A stretch of 64,000 nucleotides of DNA from Bubalus kerabau (GCF_029407905.1 NC_073643.1:39900501-39964500); one strand, 5' to 3'; counted from the stretch's first letter, positions 1-11,739 are shown. The notes: generated from the sequence alone by a model not told the origin. Numbers and translations are program-made.

Positions 1-99
1 TTAAATCTTAAGTCAGAGCATCCAACTAAATTTGGTGGAAAACCCATGCAACTATTTTAACATGAAATAGAAAGTAGGCAAAACAATTTTATGTAGAAT

Positions 100-185
100 T
101 TTCCAGAGTCACCAGGATGTTAAAGTAGGGATTTAAACTCAGGTCTGTTTAAAATCAAAGTCCAACAATGGTAAAGCTCAGGAGA
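100..185 (-). repeat. Probable MIR fragment (5' end only)
   Basis: The phrase order (aligned-type words for a marked loss of 'acagctagtaagtgg', then 'ttaaactcaggtctg', then 'aaagtcca') follows the antisense MIR consensus near its tRNA-like head. The fragment is old and divergent. The upstream 100 bases are unassigned. Confidence 0.4.
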
Positions 186-699
186 TGGGCTGACCACCCA
201 TGCCCCAGGCTGGGAAAGAAAACCAAGATTGGCTGCAGGACTTGACAAGGGTTATGCTGCCCGAGCAGGGACGCCGAGTCCAGGTGTCCTGAATGCAGAG
301 CCTTCTTCCTTTTTAGCCAGAAGCTTCTCCTTGCCTAAAAAGCAATTTGCATTCAGGACCACGCTGAGGAGGGATGGTACTTCTGAGAGGCCTTTGTATT
401 TCCTTAAGAAAGTCTTTGGAATAACAGCCTGGAGCAGACGCAAGGGTCATCTTGCAGGGCACTCAGGCTCTGAGGATGCCACAGGGCAAAGGGGAAGGGC
501 CACTGACCTGAATTCAAAGATGACAAGCGGGCCTCTTAGGAGACTCAGCTGAGCTCTTCTTGGTTTCTTCGTGGGCCTTTGAAAAACCTGAAATAGTCAG
601 AAAGATCTGTCAAAGAGCAAGACCTGAGCTTCCCAGAAGAATACCTTCATTTCTTAGAAGAATAGCATTCATAAGGCTGTGAGGCCTTTGGCTTCCAAG
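186..699. other. Unassigned non-repeat sequence
   Basis: No repeat or gene is recognised. A 107-codon open frame at 229-552 has no ATG at its start, matches no protein I know, and is not flanked by convincing splice or promoter signals. I regard it as chance. Confidence 0.5.
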
Positions 700-1860
700 A
701 ATTAAGAGTGGTAGAAAGTCACATTAAATCCTTTTTTATTTCCTTGGAGGGAAATGGATTTTTTTTTTTTATTGTGGTAAGAGTACTTAATAGGAGATCT
801 ACTCTTTTACCAGATTTTACGTGCAAACCACTTAAAAGTATTGTTAACTGTAGGTGTGATGTTGTAATACTGCACATCTCTAGAACTGATTCATTGTGTA
901 TGACTGAAATGTTATACCTATTGAGAAGCAATTTCACATTCCCCTCTCCCAATAGACCCTAGAAACCACTGTTCTGCTCTGTTTCTGAGTTTGACTATTT
1001 TATAGATCCTTCATATAAGTGGAATTATGCAGTATTTGTCTTTCTGTGACTGGCTAATTTTGCTTAGCATAGTATCCTCCAGGTGTATCCAGATTGTAAC
1101 ATATAGTGGGATTTCTTTCTTTTTTTAAGGCCAATAATAGTCCATAGTGTGTATATACCAATTTATTTTTGCCCTGCCATCTGTCAGTGGGCGATTAGGT
1201 TGTTTCTTCCCTGTTGTGAATAATGAACAATGAACATGACAATACTGATAATCTCGTCAAGATTCTGATTTCAGTTCTTCTGGATATATACCCAGGAGTG
1301 GGAGTGCTGGACAGTATGGGAGTACTATTTTTTTCATTCGAGGAACCTAGATACTGTTGTCCCTAGGGAGCATAACATTTTACATTCCCACCAACCATGT
1401 ACAAGAGTTGCAATTTCTCTACACTTACTGTATTCTGTTTTTTTGATAATTGGCATCTGAACAGGTATGAGATGATACCTCATTTGGTTTGCATTTCCCT
1501 GATGATTAGTGATATTGAACATCTTTTTATATATCTGTTGGCCATTCATATTCTTTTTTAGAGAGATGTCTATTCAAGTCCTTTGTCAATGTTTTAGAAT
1601 GAGTTGTTGTTATGCTATTGAATTATAAGAGTTGTTTTTTTGGTTATTAACTCTTAACCAGATTGGTTAGCAAATATTTTCTCCTGTCCATAGGGTCCAT
1701 TTTTCACTCTGTTGATTGTTTCTCTTGCAGGGCAGAAGGTTTGCAGTTCAGTGTAGTTCCATTTGCCTATTTTTGTTTTTGTTGCTGGTGCTCTTGGTAC
1801 CATATCCAAAGAAAACATCGCCTAGGCCGTCATCATGAAGCTTTCTCTCAGATTTTCTTT
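700..1860 (-). mobile_element. Old L1 LINE, 3' UTR region, antisense
   Basis: The stretch contains the familiar antisense L1M 3'-UTR landmarks in order: 'attgtggtaa', 'catataagtggaatta', 'gactggctaattttgctta', 'tatatacccaggagtgg', 'cattcccaccaac', 'catttccctgatgattag' and 'ttttcactctgttgattgt'. Divergence is high. The 3' end of the element lies at the left. It abuts a plus-strand L1 ORF2 segment at about 1861, which suggests one insertion with an inverted 5' part. Confidence 0.8.
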
Positions 1861-2455
1861 TAATGATTTTATCAAAAATGAAAACACAGTTTATCAAAAC
1901 TTACAGGCTATAGCAAAAGCAGTACTAAGAGAAAAGCAATAAATGCCTACATTACAAAAACAAGAAAGATGTTAAACAACTGAATTTTATACCTCTAGAA
2001 ACTAGAACAAGGAGAAAAACTAACCCACAGTTAGCAGAAGGAAAGAAATAGTGAAGATTGGAACAAAAATGAGTGAAATCAAGAATAGGAAAACAATTTA
2101 AAAATCAATAAAGCCAAGAGTTGGTTTTTGAAAGATTAAATTGATAAATGCATAGTTCTATTAACTAAGGAAAATGAAGACTCAAAATAAAAATGAGTTG
2201 AGACATTACAATGCCACAAAAATAAATAAGCTCATAAGGGTCTGCCATGAACAATTATACATCAACAAATTTGTTAACTTACAAGAAATGGATAAATTCC
2301 TAGAAATGTACATGCTAATGAGACTGAATCATAAAGAAATAGAAAATCTGAGCAGACAAATGACAAGATGATTTAATCAGTAATCAAAAAACCTCCCAAC
2401 AAAGAAAAAGCAGGACCAGATGGCTTAGTGAATTCCACCAAACATTTAGAGAAGA
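1861..2455 (+). mobile_element. L1 ORF2 fragment, inverted relative to its left neighbour
   Basis: The A-rich plus strand carries L1 ORF2 landmarks upstream of and into the reverse transcriptase: 'agcaaaagcagtactaag', 'aataaatgcctacatta', 'gaaactagaacaagga', 'aaagccaagagttggttt', 'aacaaagaaaagcaggaccagatgg' in shorter pieces, and 'gaattccaccaaacattt'. Frames are broken. The most likely reading is the inverted 5' portion of the antisense L1 at 700-1860. Confidence 0.8.
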
Positions 2456-2499
2456 CCAGGAGAGAATCCAGATACTCCTGACCACAGCCCCCTGACTGA

Positions 2500-2640
2500 T
2501 GTTGCATGTGTTTGCCCGCCTGTCCTCCTTTCCTGGAGGATGAGCCGCATGTCTACATTGCAGCTTCCCCAGCATCCAGCAGAGCACTAGGTGAACATAC
2601 AGGAACTAGAACACACATGGCACTCAGTGAGTGAGTGAAT
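2500..2640 (+). repeat. Probable L2 3' end
   Basis: The order 'ttccccagcatccagcagagcact' in degenerate form, then 'ggcactcagtgagtgagtgaatgg', resembles the L2 3' end, which finishes in a GAATGAATGAA-type tail. The match is short and old. Confidence 0.45.
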
Positions 2641-4009
2641 GGAGAAACCATTCCACGAGAGGGAAGAGAATTAAAGGAGTCTTCTCACTAAAGCAGCACC
2701 CTTACTCTTTCATCTTTATTTTTACACCCTCCACCAAATGCCCAGACAAATCTGAGCATAATCACAACCACACTTGAATAATTCTGTCATTTCCAGGTAA
2801 AATCATTCACACCCAATCTCAGCTTAATTAGCGTGGACTTTGTCTGCCGTGCAGGGTTCTCATGCTGACAGCTCCTATAGAAGAGAGCTGGGTCCTTTGG
2901 TGCAGGACCTCCGTGGTTAAGAGCTGGGGGAGAGACCCAGGAGTCCTGACTCAGAGAACCATGTGTCGTTCAGAGTTCTGCCAAGAGAGATGAAAAAGGT
3001 AACCACAGTCCGTGGGAGCTGAACGTTTTTTTGCTAAAAGTCTGAAAAATCTCTGCTTTGAGAAGCAGACATCTGACAGGAGCTGCAAAGTCGGCAAATC
3101 TAATTTTAGACTACCTAGGAGGAAAAAACAAAACGCAAAACAGGATCCCAAATTCAGCTGCAGTGGCTTTGAGGAGAATTCAGAGGACCTGGCTAAGCAC
3201 ACGTGTATATGTGAGCTATGATTAGGCAGGCAGCTCCTTCCAACAGCAGCCCAGGCTTTGAGGGGCCTCTATTACCTCCATTGGGAATCACGGCAAACCA
3301 GAACTAAAGGGAACTTGGATTGTCACATCTGTGCATCTCATTTCACATGAGCAAGCCAAAGATAGGAAAGAAACCACTTTGCAAAGAGACACTGTTAGGC
3401 ATGAACACTTGCTTATCAGCTCATGGGTACCTTTGTTCCCACTAAAGCAACTGGTTGCCTAAAGACACTTCTCTGGCATTTGGTAGCCCTAGGAACTTGA
3501 AGTCTACCAATGTACTAAATGGCCTGACATTTGAAAAGTTTGATCAACTTTCCCAAGGAAGAATCAGTCTACACAAGGTTTAAAATTTCTTATATTAATA
3601 GAATCTCTCATCAATCTTTCTTGTTCAGCCAGCATTAGTGTAAAAAGAATATGAATTTATCTATCAATTTTCATTCAGACTCAGTGCCTGGAAATAGCAG
3701 ATACCTTTCACCTTATACGTTCAGTGTGTGGCGATACCCTTTCTCTGAGAAATACTCCTCTCCCTACCCTCGGAGGACTTCTGCACACCAACTCCCCAGG
3801 CATATTTGTATCATGTGACTGGCTACTCACAGTTGCTTGGACCATGGGTGATACCAAGCTGGACCAATCAGATCCCCATTTGTATGGATTTTGAAACGTG
3901 AGAGGTTTAGGAAATTCACCAGTCATCTGAGCTGGTCTCTTAAATGGACAAGTATAGTCTGGAGTGTTGTAAGGAACACTTAGCTATGAACATGGAAAAA
4001 CAAAGACAG
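2641..4009. other. Unassigned stretch, partly old repeat-like
   Basis: No gene is seen. Bases 2740-2870 include an AT-rich block with a TTAATTAG core that looks like conserved noncoding sequence. Bases 3700-3910 ('atgtgactggct', 'agctggaccaatcagat') resemble an old dispersed repeat whose family I cannot name. The rest shows nothing recognisable. Confidence 0.4.
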
Positions 4010-4165
4010 CCAGTGAAAGGGAAAACAATGAGAGATGGAAAGAAAGAGAGAGAGAGGGAAAGGGAAGAAATGAAGGGAAAAAAACAAAGGCACTGAAGGA
4101 GACAGCCAGAGGCAAAGGTACAATAGAGCAGGGAGGGCTGGGAGCGAGACAGAGACAGAGATTAA
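4010..4165 (+). repeat. Purine-rich low-complexity tract
   Basis: The plus strand is dominated by A and G (gaaagaaagagagagagaggg and related runs), with a short GAGACA repeat at its right end. This is simple-sequence DNA. The long reading frame on the opposite strand here is a compositional artefact. Confidence 0.75.
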
Positions 4166-4199
4166 GAGATTAAAGCTGCCTGTTTCACATTTCTTTTTC

Positions 4200-4720
4200 A
4201 AGTCATTTAAGAGGCCCAGCTGCTCTGGAGTTCCATGTTCTCACAACATTAACACAGTGTTCTCGCAATAATTCCCCCTTTTTATAATTTGAGCTTTTGT
4301 TGTTTTCTGTTAATTGCAACGAAGAGTTTTAACTCTAAACAGCTTGGCACTCATTCAAACAGCAGTGCTGGTGAAAAAGCAAAAAGAGAAAGAGTGCAAG
4401 CCAAAAAGTGACACATGATGGATTATGACATATTTGGAGACTGCATAGGCTGTTTCAGAGCCTTTCAAACACTACCTAATTATCTTAGGTTAATAAAACC
4501 TTCACCATGAAAAGCGATTCATTTCAGCTCTGCCACTGGGAATGTCAATTAAAAGTTCTTTTGCTAGAACCATAAGATAGGTCTAGCAAGTTAATGTATC
4601 CACGTTTGAAGGAAATAGAATGGAGATAGCTAAAGAGAGCTGCGTGGTTTGTTAACACACTAGAGCCCAGCCAGAGGTGCTGAAGGCTTCAATGAGAAAG
4701 TACCTTTGGATTCCAAAAGT
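4200..4720. other. Repeat-free block, candidate conserved noncoding element
   Basis: No interspersed repeat is recognised. The block is rich in AT-rich words of the homeodomain-site type (TTAATTGC, CTAATTATC, CAATTAAAAG) and lacks long reading frames. This composition is seen in many mammalian conserved noncoding elements, but nothing here proves constraint. Confidence 0.3.
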
Positions 4721-5059
4721 GGGAAGTAGGTGAAGTCAGTGGGTCTCAGCCAGGTGGGGCAGATGAATGGGATTAACCCATTGCATCATCGTTGTGTGTT
4801 GTATATGGCGACATCTGTCCGTACTGTATACTATTTAGTTACTCTCCTGGACTCAGTCTTTGTATCCTCAGTGCCTAAACACATCATTCAGTTTCATGCA
4901 CCCATCTATCTGTTTCTACCTTGCGTTTTCTCCACAATGCTCGTAACTTACTCCTCCATAGATCAATCCTGGTGCACCTTCTGAGGCTCTGCCCACTCTG
5001 GTGCTTTCCTCAACCCATGCTGGACAAACTGAGTCACCTCATCCTCGGTTGCCACCATT
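4721..5059. other. Unassigned stretch
   Basis: No gene is seen. The left edge ('gtgggtctcagccaggtgggg') faintly resembles the end of a hAT-type DNA transposon. The remainder is unrecognised. Confidence 0.35.
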
Positions 5060-5290
5060 TCACTTAGCACTGATGTCTGTCACCTGCCAGGGACAGTTCT
5101 AAATGTTGGGACCAGAGCAAGAAGCAAAATCCTTGTTTCATTGGTGCTATATTCTGTTTTGAGAGACAGCAGGCACATACACGAATAAATACATAATTTT
5201 CAGTACTGATGAATATTATGAAAAAAGCTGTGTAAGGTAGTAATTGATAGGGGAGAGAATGGGATCGTAGTCTAGTAATTTTCATGTGTT
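5060..5290 (-). repeat. L2 LINE fragment, antisense
   Basis: The order 'tgccagggacagttctaaatg', then words for 'accagagcaagaagcaaaa', then a run with 'gagagacagcaggcac', follows the antisense L2 3' end (common mammalian order: summary of size class, then 'tgccaggcactgttctagg' and 'gagacagacaataaa'). Confidence 0.55.
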
Positions 5291-6361
5291 AGAACTAGTT
5301 GTCCCTGTGACTGTTGCACTATTAAGAGCTCTGAGAAGCATCTTTGCCTGGCACACAGCAAGTCAGTAAATTTGTAATAAAAGTGGGATACGTCAAGGCC
5401 ACAAATCTAGTGTTTCACAATACATGGAATGCTGTTGCAGATTTTACAGACAATAAGAGAGCTAGAGAGTTAACCAATTTCCCAGTGAATGAAGGAAAAT
5501 TATTTTGTTCCCTGAAAAATGTAAGTATCATATTTGTCTCTGACTTCACCCAGGAATGTAATTAACCGGAAAGCTCTCAGTACTGGTACCAAACATCGAT
5601 ATTCCATTTCTCACTTTCACAAATAGCTGCTTAGACTTGGCCCCACATTCCACTTTCACTGGCTTCAATTATTTAATGCCTCACTTCCCCGGCCAAAACC
5701 TGCTGTTTATTATCTATGTGTCTCGCATTAGTTTTTCAGCCACCAACCCAGCTAGATTGTAATTTTCAATCCAGTACCCTGGGGTTTGTTGTCTGACTTC
5801 CATTCCAAATACTGGTTAATTTGGCTATGGAGAACCTTGAGGGGCTGAACTACTTGGCTAGAATAGGATGCAATTTGTTGAGCAAGAATATCCGACTCAT
5901 TTCTGAACACAGGCATAAGGATGGAAGTAGAGAAAATGCTCAGTAAGTTGGAGCATAGCATTAAAGAAGCCAGACTCAGATTTGGACGGCAGCAAAGGCT
6001 TTGGAACCAACTAGAGTTCTGTGTGAATATATATTTTTCAACTTACTGTTAAGGTGTTCTCAGATAACCCAGTCCAGGTTCCTTCTCTCAAACTGAGGAA
6101 ATTAGTATCTCCTTTGCAGGGCCACTGCAACAATCAAATAGAGTGTCTACAGAACACCCAGCAGAATATCCCACACATAGTAGGTATCTATAAAATAAAA
6201 CTAATAGACATCGATCAAAGTGGACAATATTTTTATAATAAAAGGGAATCTACGTTCAGTAGACTCTCTGTCTAGATCATATCTCAAAACTGACTGTGTC
6301 TAGTCATAGGCAGCATCATATACTGCTACTCAAACTCTTGGTATCGGTACTTTGACAGAGG
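5291..6361. other. Unassigned stretch
   Basis: No gene or recognisable repeat. Small open frames here (for example 5344-5565 on the plus strand) look like chance frames and carry no known motif. Confidence 0.4.
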
Positions 6362-6515
6362 TATTCTAGAACACAAAGCCTGGGTTTGAAACCTGCCTTT
6401 ACCTCTTCTAACTGGGTGACCCTGGACAAATTACCTTGCAGTGAGTGCCTGTCTCCTCATCGATAACCTGGAAAAAGTCGTAGGATTATTGAGAGGTTGA
6501 ATAAATACATTCAGG
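6362..6515 (+). repeat. MIR SINE
   Basis: The MIR order is legible: 'agcctgggtttgaaacctg' (B-box region), 'aactgggtgaccctggacaa' and 'tgtctcctcatcgataa', then 'ttgagaggttgaataaata'. Confidence 0.65.
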
Positions 6516-7570
6516 TTACTAAGAATGGGAATCAGGAGCACCAGTTGCTAATTGCAGTGACACCAGGATCGGAAGTAGGACCTTAGACAGAGTTGCCCAG
6601 CTCTCCTGCACCTTCACGTTTCCTGTGGGAATCAAAGGAACTGGGATGCGAGGTTTCTAATGTTGCTTGAGATGAAGCTAGGTTTACTGCATCCCGCAGT
6701 TAAGCACTGTTAGAGAAACCTTGAGTGACCCATTCGTTCTCTGTCGAAATGACCTGGCCACTTTTCACTGCTCAAAATTTCTTGGATGGGTAATAGCCTC
6801 ATCTCAGCTAGAGGGACAGTTATTTAAAGGCAAGGACAGTGCTCATTTTATATTCCTTCTAATGCCAGACTGTGAAAAAAAAAGCTTCATTTTTATCTGT
6901 TACATCAAAATAGAATGCTTAACAATATTTACTTTTGGGTTAGAACAGAAAGAGACAGAGACAGAAAGAAGTATTGACAGAAGTGCATTCTTGTCACTCT
7001 TAATCACTCTGAGATCCTCTTGTAACTCCAGATTCACAATGTACAATGCTTTGTACAGACTTACCATCTTGCAGCATGAAAGGCTCAGGAATAAACAAGT
7101 AAACCACAAGTAAACCTCACCTTAATATATTTTTAAAAATATGTTAATTTTTAAAAACATTTTAAATGTCTCTATGATCATTAAAAAAAATCTCTTTGGA
7201 ATCCTTACTAAAACAATGTTATAAACCCACCTTTTCTTCTTTAATTATAAAAGGCTATTTCAAGTCATATAATTGAACCACTGACAGATTTAATGTTCTG
7301 TTTTTTAACTTATCTTAAGCATCTGACAAAGCATCCTCTTTTTTTTTGTATATCCCCTTTTTTTTTTAATTTATGTTAACAGGCCTAACCGTTTTGCTAT
7401 GGCATTCTTTTCTTTCTTCTCAATTGTTATTCCATAAACTTGATAGGAGGCATAAAGAGAAAGCTCAATTGGTATGTAGATGTTGGGAAGCCAGTTAGGC
7501 TCACTCATTAGCCTTGAGACTCAACCTTCCTTGGTAGGGTTCTTTGGTAGCAAGCAACAGAAGTTAACTC
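6516..7570. other. Unassigned AT-rich stretch
   Basis: No gene is seen. The frame at 6721-7113 starts without ATG and has no recognised domain. Bases 7110-7400 are strongly A+T rich with several T and A homopolymer runs. Confidence 0.4.
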
Positions 7571-7780
7571 TGGCTTCCCAGGTGGTGCAGTGGTAAAGAA
7601 TCTGCCTGCCAATGCAGGAGATGCGGGTTTAATCCTTGGGTCAAGAAGATCCCCTGGAGTAGGAACTGGGAATCCACTCAGTATTCTTGCCTGGAAAATT
7701 CCATGGACAGAGAAGCCTGTGGGCTACAGTCTATGGGGTCTCAAAGAGTCGGACACGACTGAGCACATACACACACACAC
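7571..7780 (+). mobile_element. Bov-tA SINE (tRNA-headed, ruminant)
   Basis: The tRNA-derived head with a legible A-box region ('gtgcagtggtaaagaatctg') is followed by a decayed B-box ('gggtttaatccttg') and the BovB-derived body ('tattcttgcctggaaaattc', 'agtcggacacgactgagc'). It ends in a short (AC)n tail at 7766-7780. Confidence 0.93.
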
Positions 7781-7878
7781 AGCATGGAATAGAAAAAAAC
7801 AATTTTTTGAGAAGGAAAAGTGTGGAGATCACAGAGTAAAAAGAAAAAGCTATGAGTCAAGTGGTTGAAACAGAGACA

Positions 7879-8096
7879 TGCATGTGTACGTGCTCAGTCA
7901 CTTCAGTTGTGTCTGATTCTGCTACCCTAAGCCCACCAGGCTCCTCTGTCCATGGGATTCTCCAGGCAAGAGTACTGGAGTGGGATGCCATGCCCTCCTC
8001 AAGGTGATCTTCCTGACCCAGGGGTCAAACCTGCATCTGTTATGTCTCCTGCACTGGCAGGCCTGTTCTTTACCACTAGTACCACCTGGGAAGCCC
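7879..8096 (-). mobile_element. Bov-tA SINE, with 11-bp target-site duplication
   Basis: Antisense Bov-tA, from 'gctcagtcacttcagttgtg' at the 3' end to the tRNA-like head complement 'taccacctgggaagccc'. AAACAGAGACA flanks it at 7868-7878 and 8097-8107. Only about 100 bp separate it from the oppositely oriented Bov-tA at 7571. Confidence 0.95.
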
Positions 8097-8107
8097 AAAC
8101 AGAGACA

Positions 8108-8689
8108 CAATGCCCCATAAATCCTAAAATATTTGCTAGCCAGCTTTTTACAGAGAAAGCTTGGTAATCCCTACTTAAAATAATGGAAGTGGATAGATAG
8201 TATTTTCAGGATATTATGATGGAATGGAATTGTTTTCCATCCTTACATCTCTTATTTCAAGTTTCAAATTCCTAGAAGACAGAGTCCAACTGACTGAACT
8301 CGAGTCACACACCCAGACCCTTCTCAGGGTTCTTGGCTGACCTTCCCGCTACTGCAGTATCCAGCACAGTGAGGCACAGTGCCTCAGAGTAAACCCAGAG
8401 CTGTTACTGAAGAATGGAGGATAGGAGCCAGGCAGGCAAAAACAACAGATGTACAGTACACACACTCCCACACAGCAGCCGTGCGGCGATTCAGGCTCGT
8501 GCTTCAGTAAAATGAAAATATATGCACATGCTACAAGCCAGGGAGCTTCAGGTTGTTCACAAATAGTCAAAGCCAGAAATGGTAACTTTGAATTCCAAGG
8601 GTCCAATATATTCCATTTCTCCTAAGTCCCAAAGGCATTAGAAATAGCTCCTGAGGGTAAAACCAAGCAACCGCACTCAACAGGCCTGA
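8108..8689. other. Unassigned stretch
   Basis: Nothing recognised. The minus-strand frame at 8349-8606 has no recognisable domain. Confidence 0.4.
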
Positions 8690-8830
8690 CACTGATAAGT
8701 AAAATACGTCACCTCCTGAGACTCAGTTTCCCCAACCTTCCCTGTCTACCTAGCAGAGCTGGAGTGAGGTTCAGTGTCAGGTATGGAATGGGTGCTCCTT
8801 AAATATTTGTGAAATGATTGAGGATCTTAT
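8690..8830 (+). repeat. Probable MIR 3' half
   Basis: 'gagactcagtttcccc' is followed by 'agagctggagtgaggttcag' and 'gggtgctccttaaatatttg', in the order of the MIR 3' half. Divergent. Confidence 0.5.
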
Positions 8831-9409
8831 ATGAATAAATGGCATCAAGTATGGAAAATCATTAGACAAGAATAAGGCATGATTAAAAACACAAAGCAAG
8901 TCATTTATGGTAGCGTTTTACTGTCTCCAAATGCAGTTTGCTACAGTCACATATTCTTTGCTTGTCGGTCATTTATTTCTATAGCATATAAGTATCAAGA
9001 CTTTTCTGTCCCTCACCCTCAACCCCAAACCTATCCTTATCTCTCATGGCTGTAGCCTACTGAGGTAACATGGTAAATTGGACACCAATCCAACTTGTAG
9101 ATACAAGAAAATAATACTGACTTCAAGATACTTAGGGCCTTCTTGAGAGTAGACAATGCCTCATGATTAGTTCATTGGTAGAAATTTTCACAAAACTTTG
9201 CACAAACTAGACTCCTCTGAATAGCACAACATTCCTCAACATGCCCACCAAGGTCAGCAACACTTCTATCACTATAGCAACCCACTTTCACAGTATTCAG
9301 TGATGGTTGTTAATCTGATGATTTTGTATTCCTCACCAGAACTTCAAGACCCTGGGATGTGCAGCTCCAAGACTAATTAGTGCTTTAGGTCTGTCTAGTA
9401 ATAGTAACA
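8831..9409. other. Unassigned stretch
   Basis: No gene or repeat recognised. Confidence 0.4.
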
Positions 9410-9685
9410 CGGAGAAAGCAATGGTACCCCACTCCAGTGCTCTTGCCTGGAAAATCCCATGGATGGAGGAGCCTGGTGGGCTACAGTCCATTGGGTCACT
9501 AAGAGTCGGACATGACTGAGTGACTTTCCTTTCACTTTTCACTTTCATGTATTGGAGAAGGAAATGGCAACCCTCTCCAGTGTTCTTGCCTGGAGAATCC
9601 CAGGGACGGGGGCGCCTGGTGGGCTGCCGTCTATGGGGTTGAACAGAGTTGGATACGACTGAAGCGACTTAGCAGCAGCAGCAGC
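9410..9685 (+). mobile_element. Bov-A2 SINE (BovB-derived dimer)
   Basis: Two related units are joined by 'cttttcactttcatg'. The first starts 'ggagaaagcaatggtaccc', the second 'ggagaaggaaatggcaac'. The element ends in 'cgacttagcagcagcagc'. An imperfect 13-bp target duplication (AGTAATAGTAACA / AGTAATAATAACA) lies at 9397-9409 and 9686-9698. Confidence 0.95.
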
Positions 9686-9699
9686 AGTAATAATAACAA

Positions 9700-9875
9700 T
9701 CATAAATCCCTAAAACACTGCCGTAAGCATCATGTTAAGGCTGTATTTCATTTACTTGGTAGAAGGTAGTTGGCATCATTTAACAAGTGGGAAAACTCAG
9801 ACCAAGAGATATGTAACAAGCTGAAGATCAGAGAGCTTTTAAGTGCTGGCACTTGGAGTCAAGTCTAGAGTGGCT
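9700..9875 (-). repeat. MIR SINE, antisense
   Basis: The antisense MIR order is present: a recognisable low-count middle region ('catcatttaacaagtggga'), then 'aactcagaccaagagat', then 'gagcttttaagtgctggcac'. It starts directly after the Bov-A2, so the SINE probably landed at its edge. Confidence 0.5.
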
Positions 9876-10499
9876 CACAGGAGTCCTATCAGACACAGTG
9901 TTTCATCATTGAAAGTCATCAGCAATAATAAAGAAAAGGAGAGTACAAATGTTATTAGATTAGGAGGAAAGAAAGCAATAGTGTATTCCTATTGAGATCA
10001 GTTCTGTTTACCTTAATTATAAGATTAGAAAGCACCAACTATAGATAGAGAAATGCAGAAAGTTATAATTATGTACCACTCTAATATGCAGACTTAATAG
10101 GCCAAACAAGTGAAGGATGTTGGACATCTGTGTTCCATGCCTCTGCTTTAAGCTAGGTATTTAGTAGAACTGACCCTAGGCCTGGACTACTAGTAACTAC
10201 TATTTATCACTTATTAGCACAGTGTTCTTGGGTTCTGAAAGAAGGAAGTGTAGGAGAACTTGTACCAGTTGACTCCTTCACAAACAGGGTGACTTCATCT
10301 GTCTGATAACTGTCTCTTCTCAAGTCAATTGTATATGGATAGGACTTGTAGATTGAATAGGAATATCCAGGAGGAAATGTGAAAGACCTGATCCTGACCT
10401 GAAAAGAAAACCACTTACCCAGCCAGTCACAGGATGGCATGACTAAGCTTGGCAGCAGAGCAATGGCCTGCATTGGTGGCCTTTCACCCACTCTATGAC
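9876..10499. other. Unassigned stretch
   Basis: No repeat or gene recognised. The minus-strand frame 10207-10491 has no identifiable domain. Confidence 0.4.
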
Positions 10500-11690
10500 A
10501 GAAGATGCTTAGTCATTTACAAGCGTGGATTTGCACTCACAACTTTTGTATTTCTCTAGCCCATATCTCGGAGAAGGCAATGGCAACCCACTCCAGTACT
10601 CTTGCCTGGAAAATCCCATGGATGGAGGAGCCTGGTGGGCTGCAGTCCATGGGGTCGCTAGGAGTCAGACACGACTGAGCGACTTTCCTTTCACTTTTCA
10701 CTTTCATGCACTGGAGAAGGAAATGGCAACCCACTCCAGTGTTCTTGCCTGGAGAATCCCAGGGACGGGGGGAGCCTGGTGGGCTGCTGTCTCTGGGGTC
10801 GCACAGAGTCGGACATGACTGAAGCGACTTAGCAACAGCAGCAGCAACCCATATCTTGATTTTTTTAGCCAACTGCCTCCTTGATAGCTCCATTTTAATG
10901 TCAATTTCAACATGCCACAATGGTATGTTTTTATTTCCTTTACAAAGTTGGTCCAGCTTCCTCACTTCTATAATCAGCAGAACCACCCTTCTAATGGATC
11001 AGGCCAGAAATCTTGGAATCCTTTCTAATTATAATTATTCTATCAGTAAATCCTGTCAGTTTCACCTCCAATATATATCTCGAATTCATCTAATCCCCAA
11101 GATTTCTACTGCTAGCCCCTGAACTATGCTACATCTTCACTTTTCTGGCCCTCTGAGGGAACTTCCTCTTTCCATTTTTGACACTTACAACCCAGTGGCA
11201 GAAGGGACCTTTGTAAAGCATAATATCTGATCCCATCATTTTCCTGCTTAAAAGCCTTCAGTCACTTTCCATGTCCCTTAGGAGCCAAAACCCTTCATAG
11301 TTTATATATTTCTTAACTGTGCCTGCCCTCTCTTCTCTTCCTCAGGATCATCTAGGTATATTTGTTTTCCTTGAGTTGCTTTTTACTTAGGACTTGCCTG
11401 TGTACCCCTTTATCTGCCAGTCTGACTCCATCTCACCCTCCAGGCTCAACTTCCCTTAGCAGGAAGTTTTACTGTCCTTATTTCTTTCTCTCACACTGTC
11501 CCATTCCTCTTCTTTCTAGCACTTATTACAGAGATACTAACTATTTGCTTTCTTGTTCAATATGTCTCTCCTATCAGGCTGCAAGTTCCTCAAGGATGGG
11601 GAGAACCTCAACTGTCTGATTTACCACTGATCTCCAGCCTTGAACACAGTGCCTACCACTCAATAAATATTAAATGAGTAAATAATGAAT
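10500..11690 (+). mobile_element. L2 LINE 3' region, interrupted by Bov-A2
   Basis: L2 3'-region landmarks run in order: 'aactgcctccttgatagctcc', 'tttcacctccaatatatatc', 'cctgcttaaaagccttcag', 'tccatgtcccttaggagcc', 'tatcaggctgcaagttcctc' and, at the end, 'agtgcctaccactcaataaat' with an ATGAGTAAATAATGAATGA tail. The Bov-A2 at 10569-10847 splits it, and L2 sequence resumes on the far side. Confidence 0.65.
10569..10847 (+). mobile_element. Bov-A2 SINE with 9-bp target-site duplication
   Basis: A complete dimer: first unit from 'cggagaaggcaatggcaac', linker 'cttttcactttcatgcac', second unit, and terminal 'cgacttagcaacagcagc'. CCCATATCT flanks it at 10560-10568 and 10848-10856. The insertion sits inside L2, so it is the younger event. 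Confidence 0.96.
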
Positions 11691-11739
11691 GACTCAATCT
11701 ACCTTTCAGTCTTTATGGTCTCTGCCATCTCATTTATGG

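Noticed and set aside
229..552. A 107-codon frame near the left edge as a small gene
   Set aside because: No ATG at its start, no recognised domain, no supporting signals. The opposite strand is also open for 63 codons, as expected by chance.
7571..7640. A tRNA gene at the head of a Bov-tA
   Set aside because: The A-box and B-box-like words belong to the tRNA-derived SINE head. No cloverleaf can be closed, and the B-box is mutated.
10525..10986. Frames on both strands over Bov-A2 copies
   Set aside because: They are translations of SINE sequence. Similar frames recur at 9333, 34911, 45870 and 59684 wherever a Bov-A2 or Bov-tA lies.
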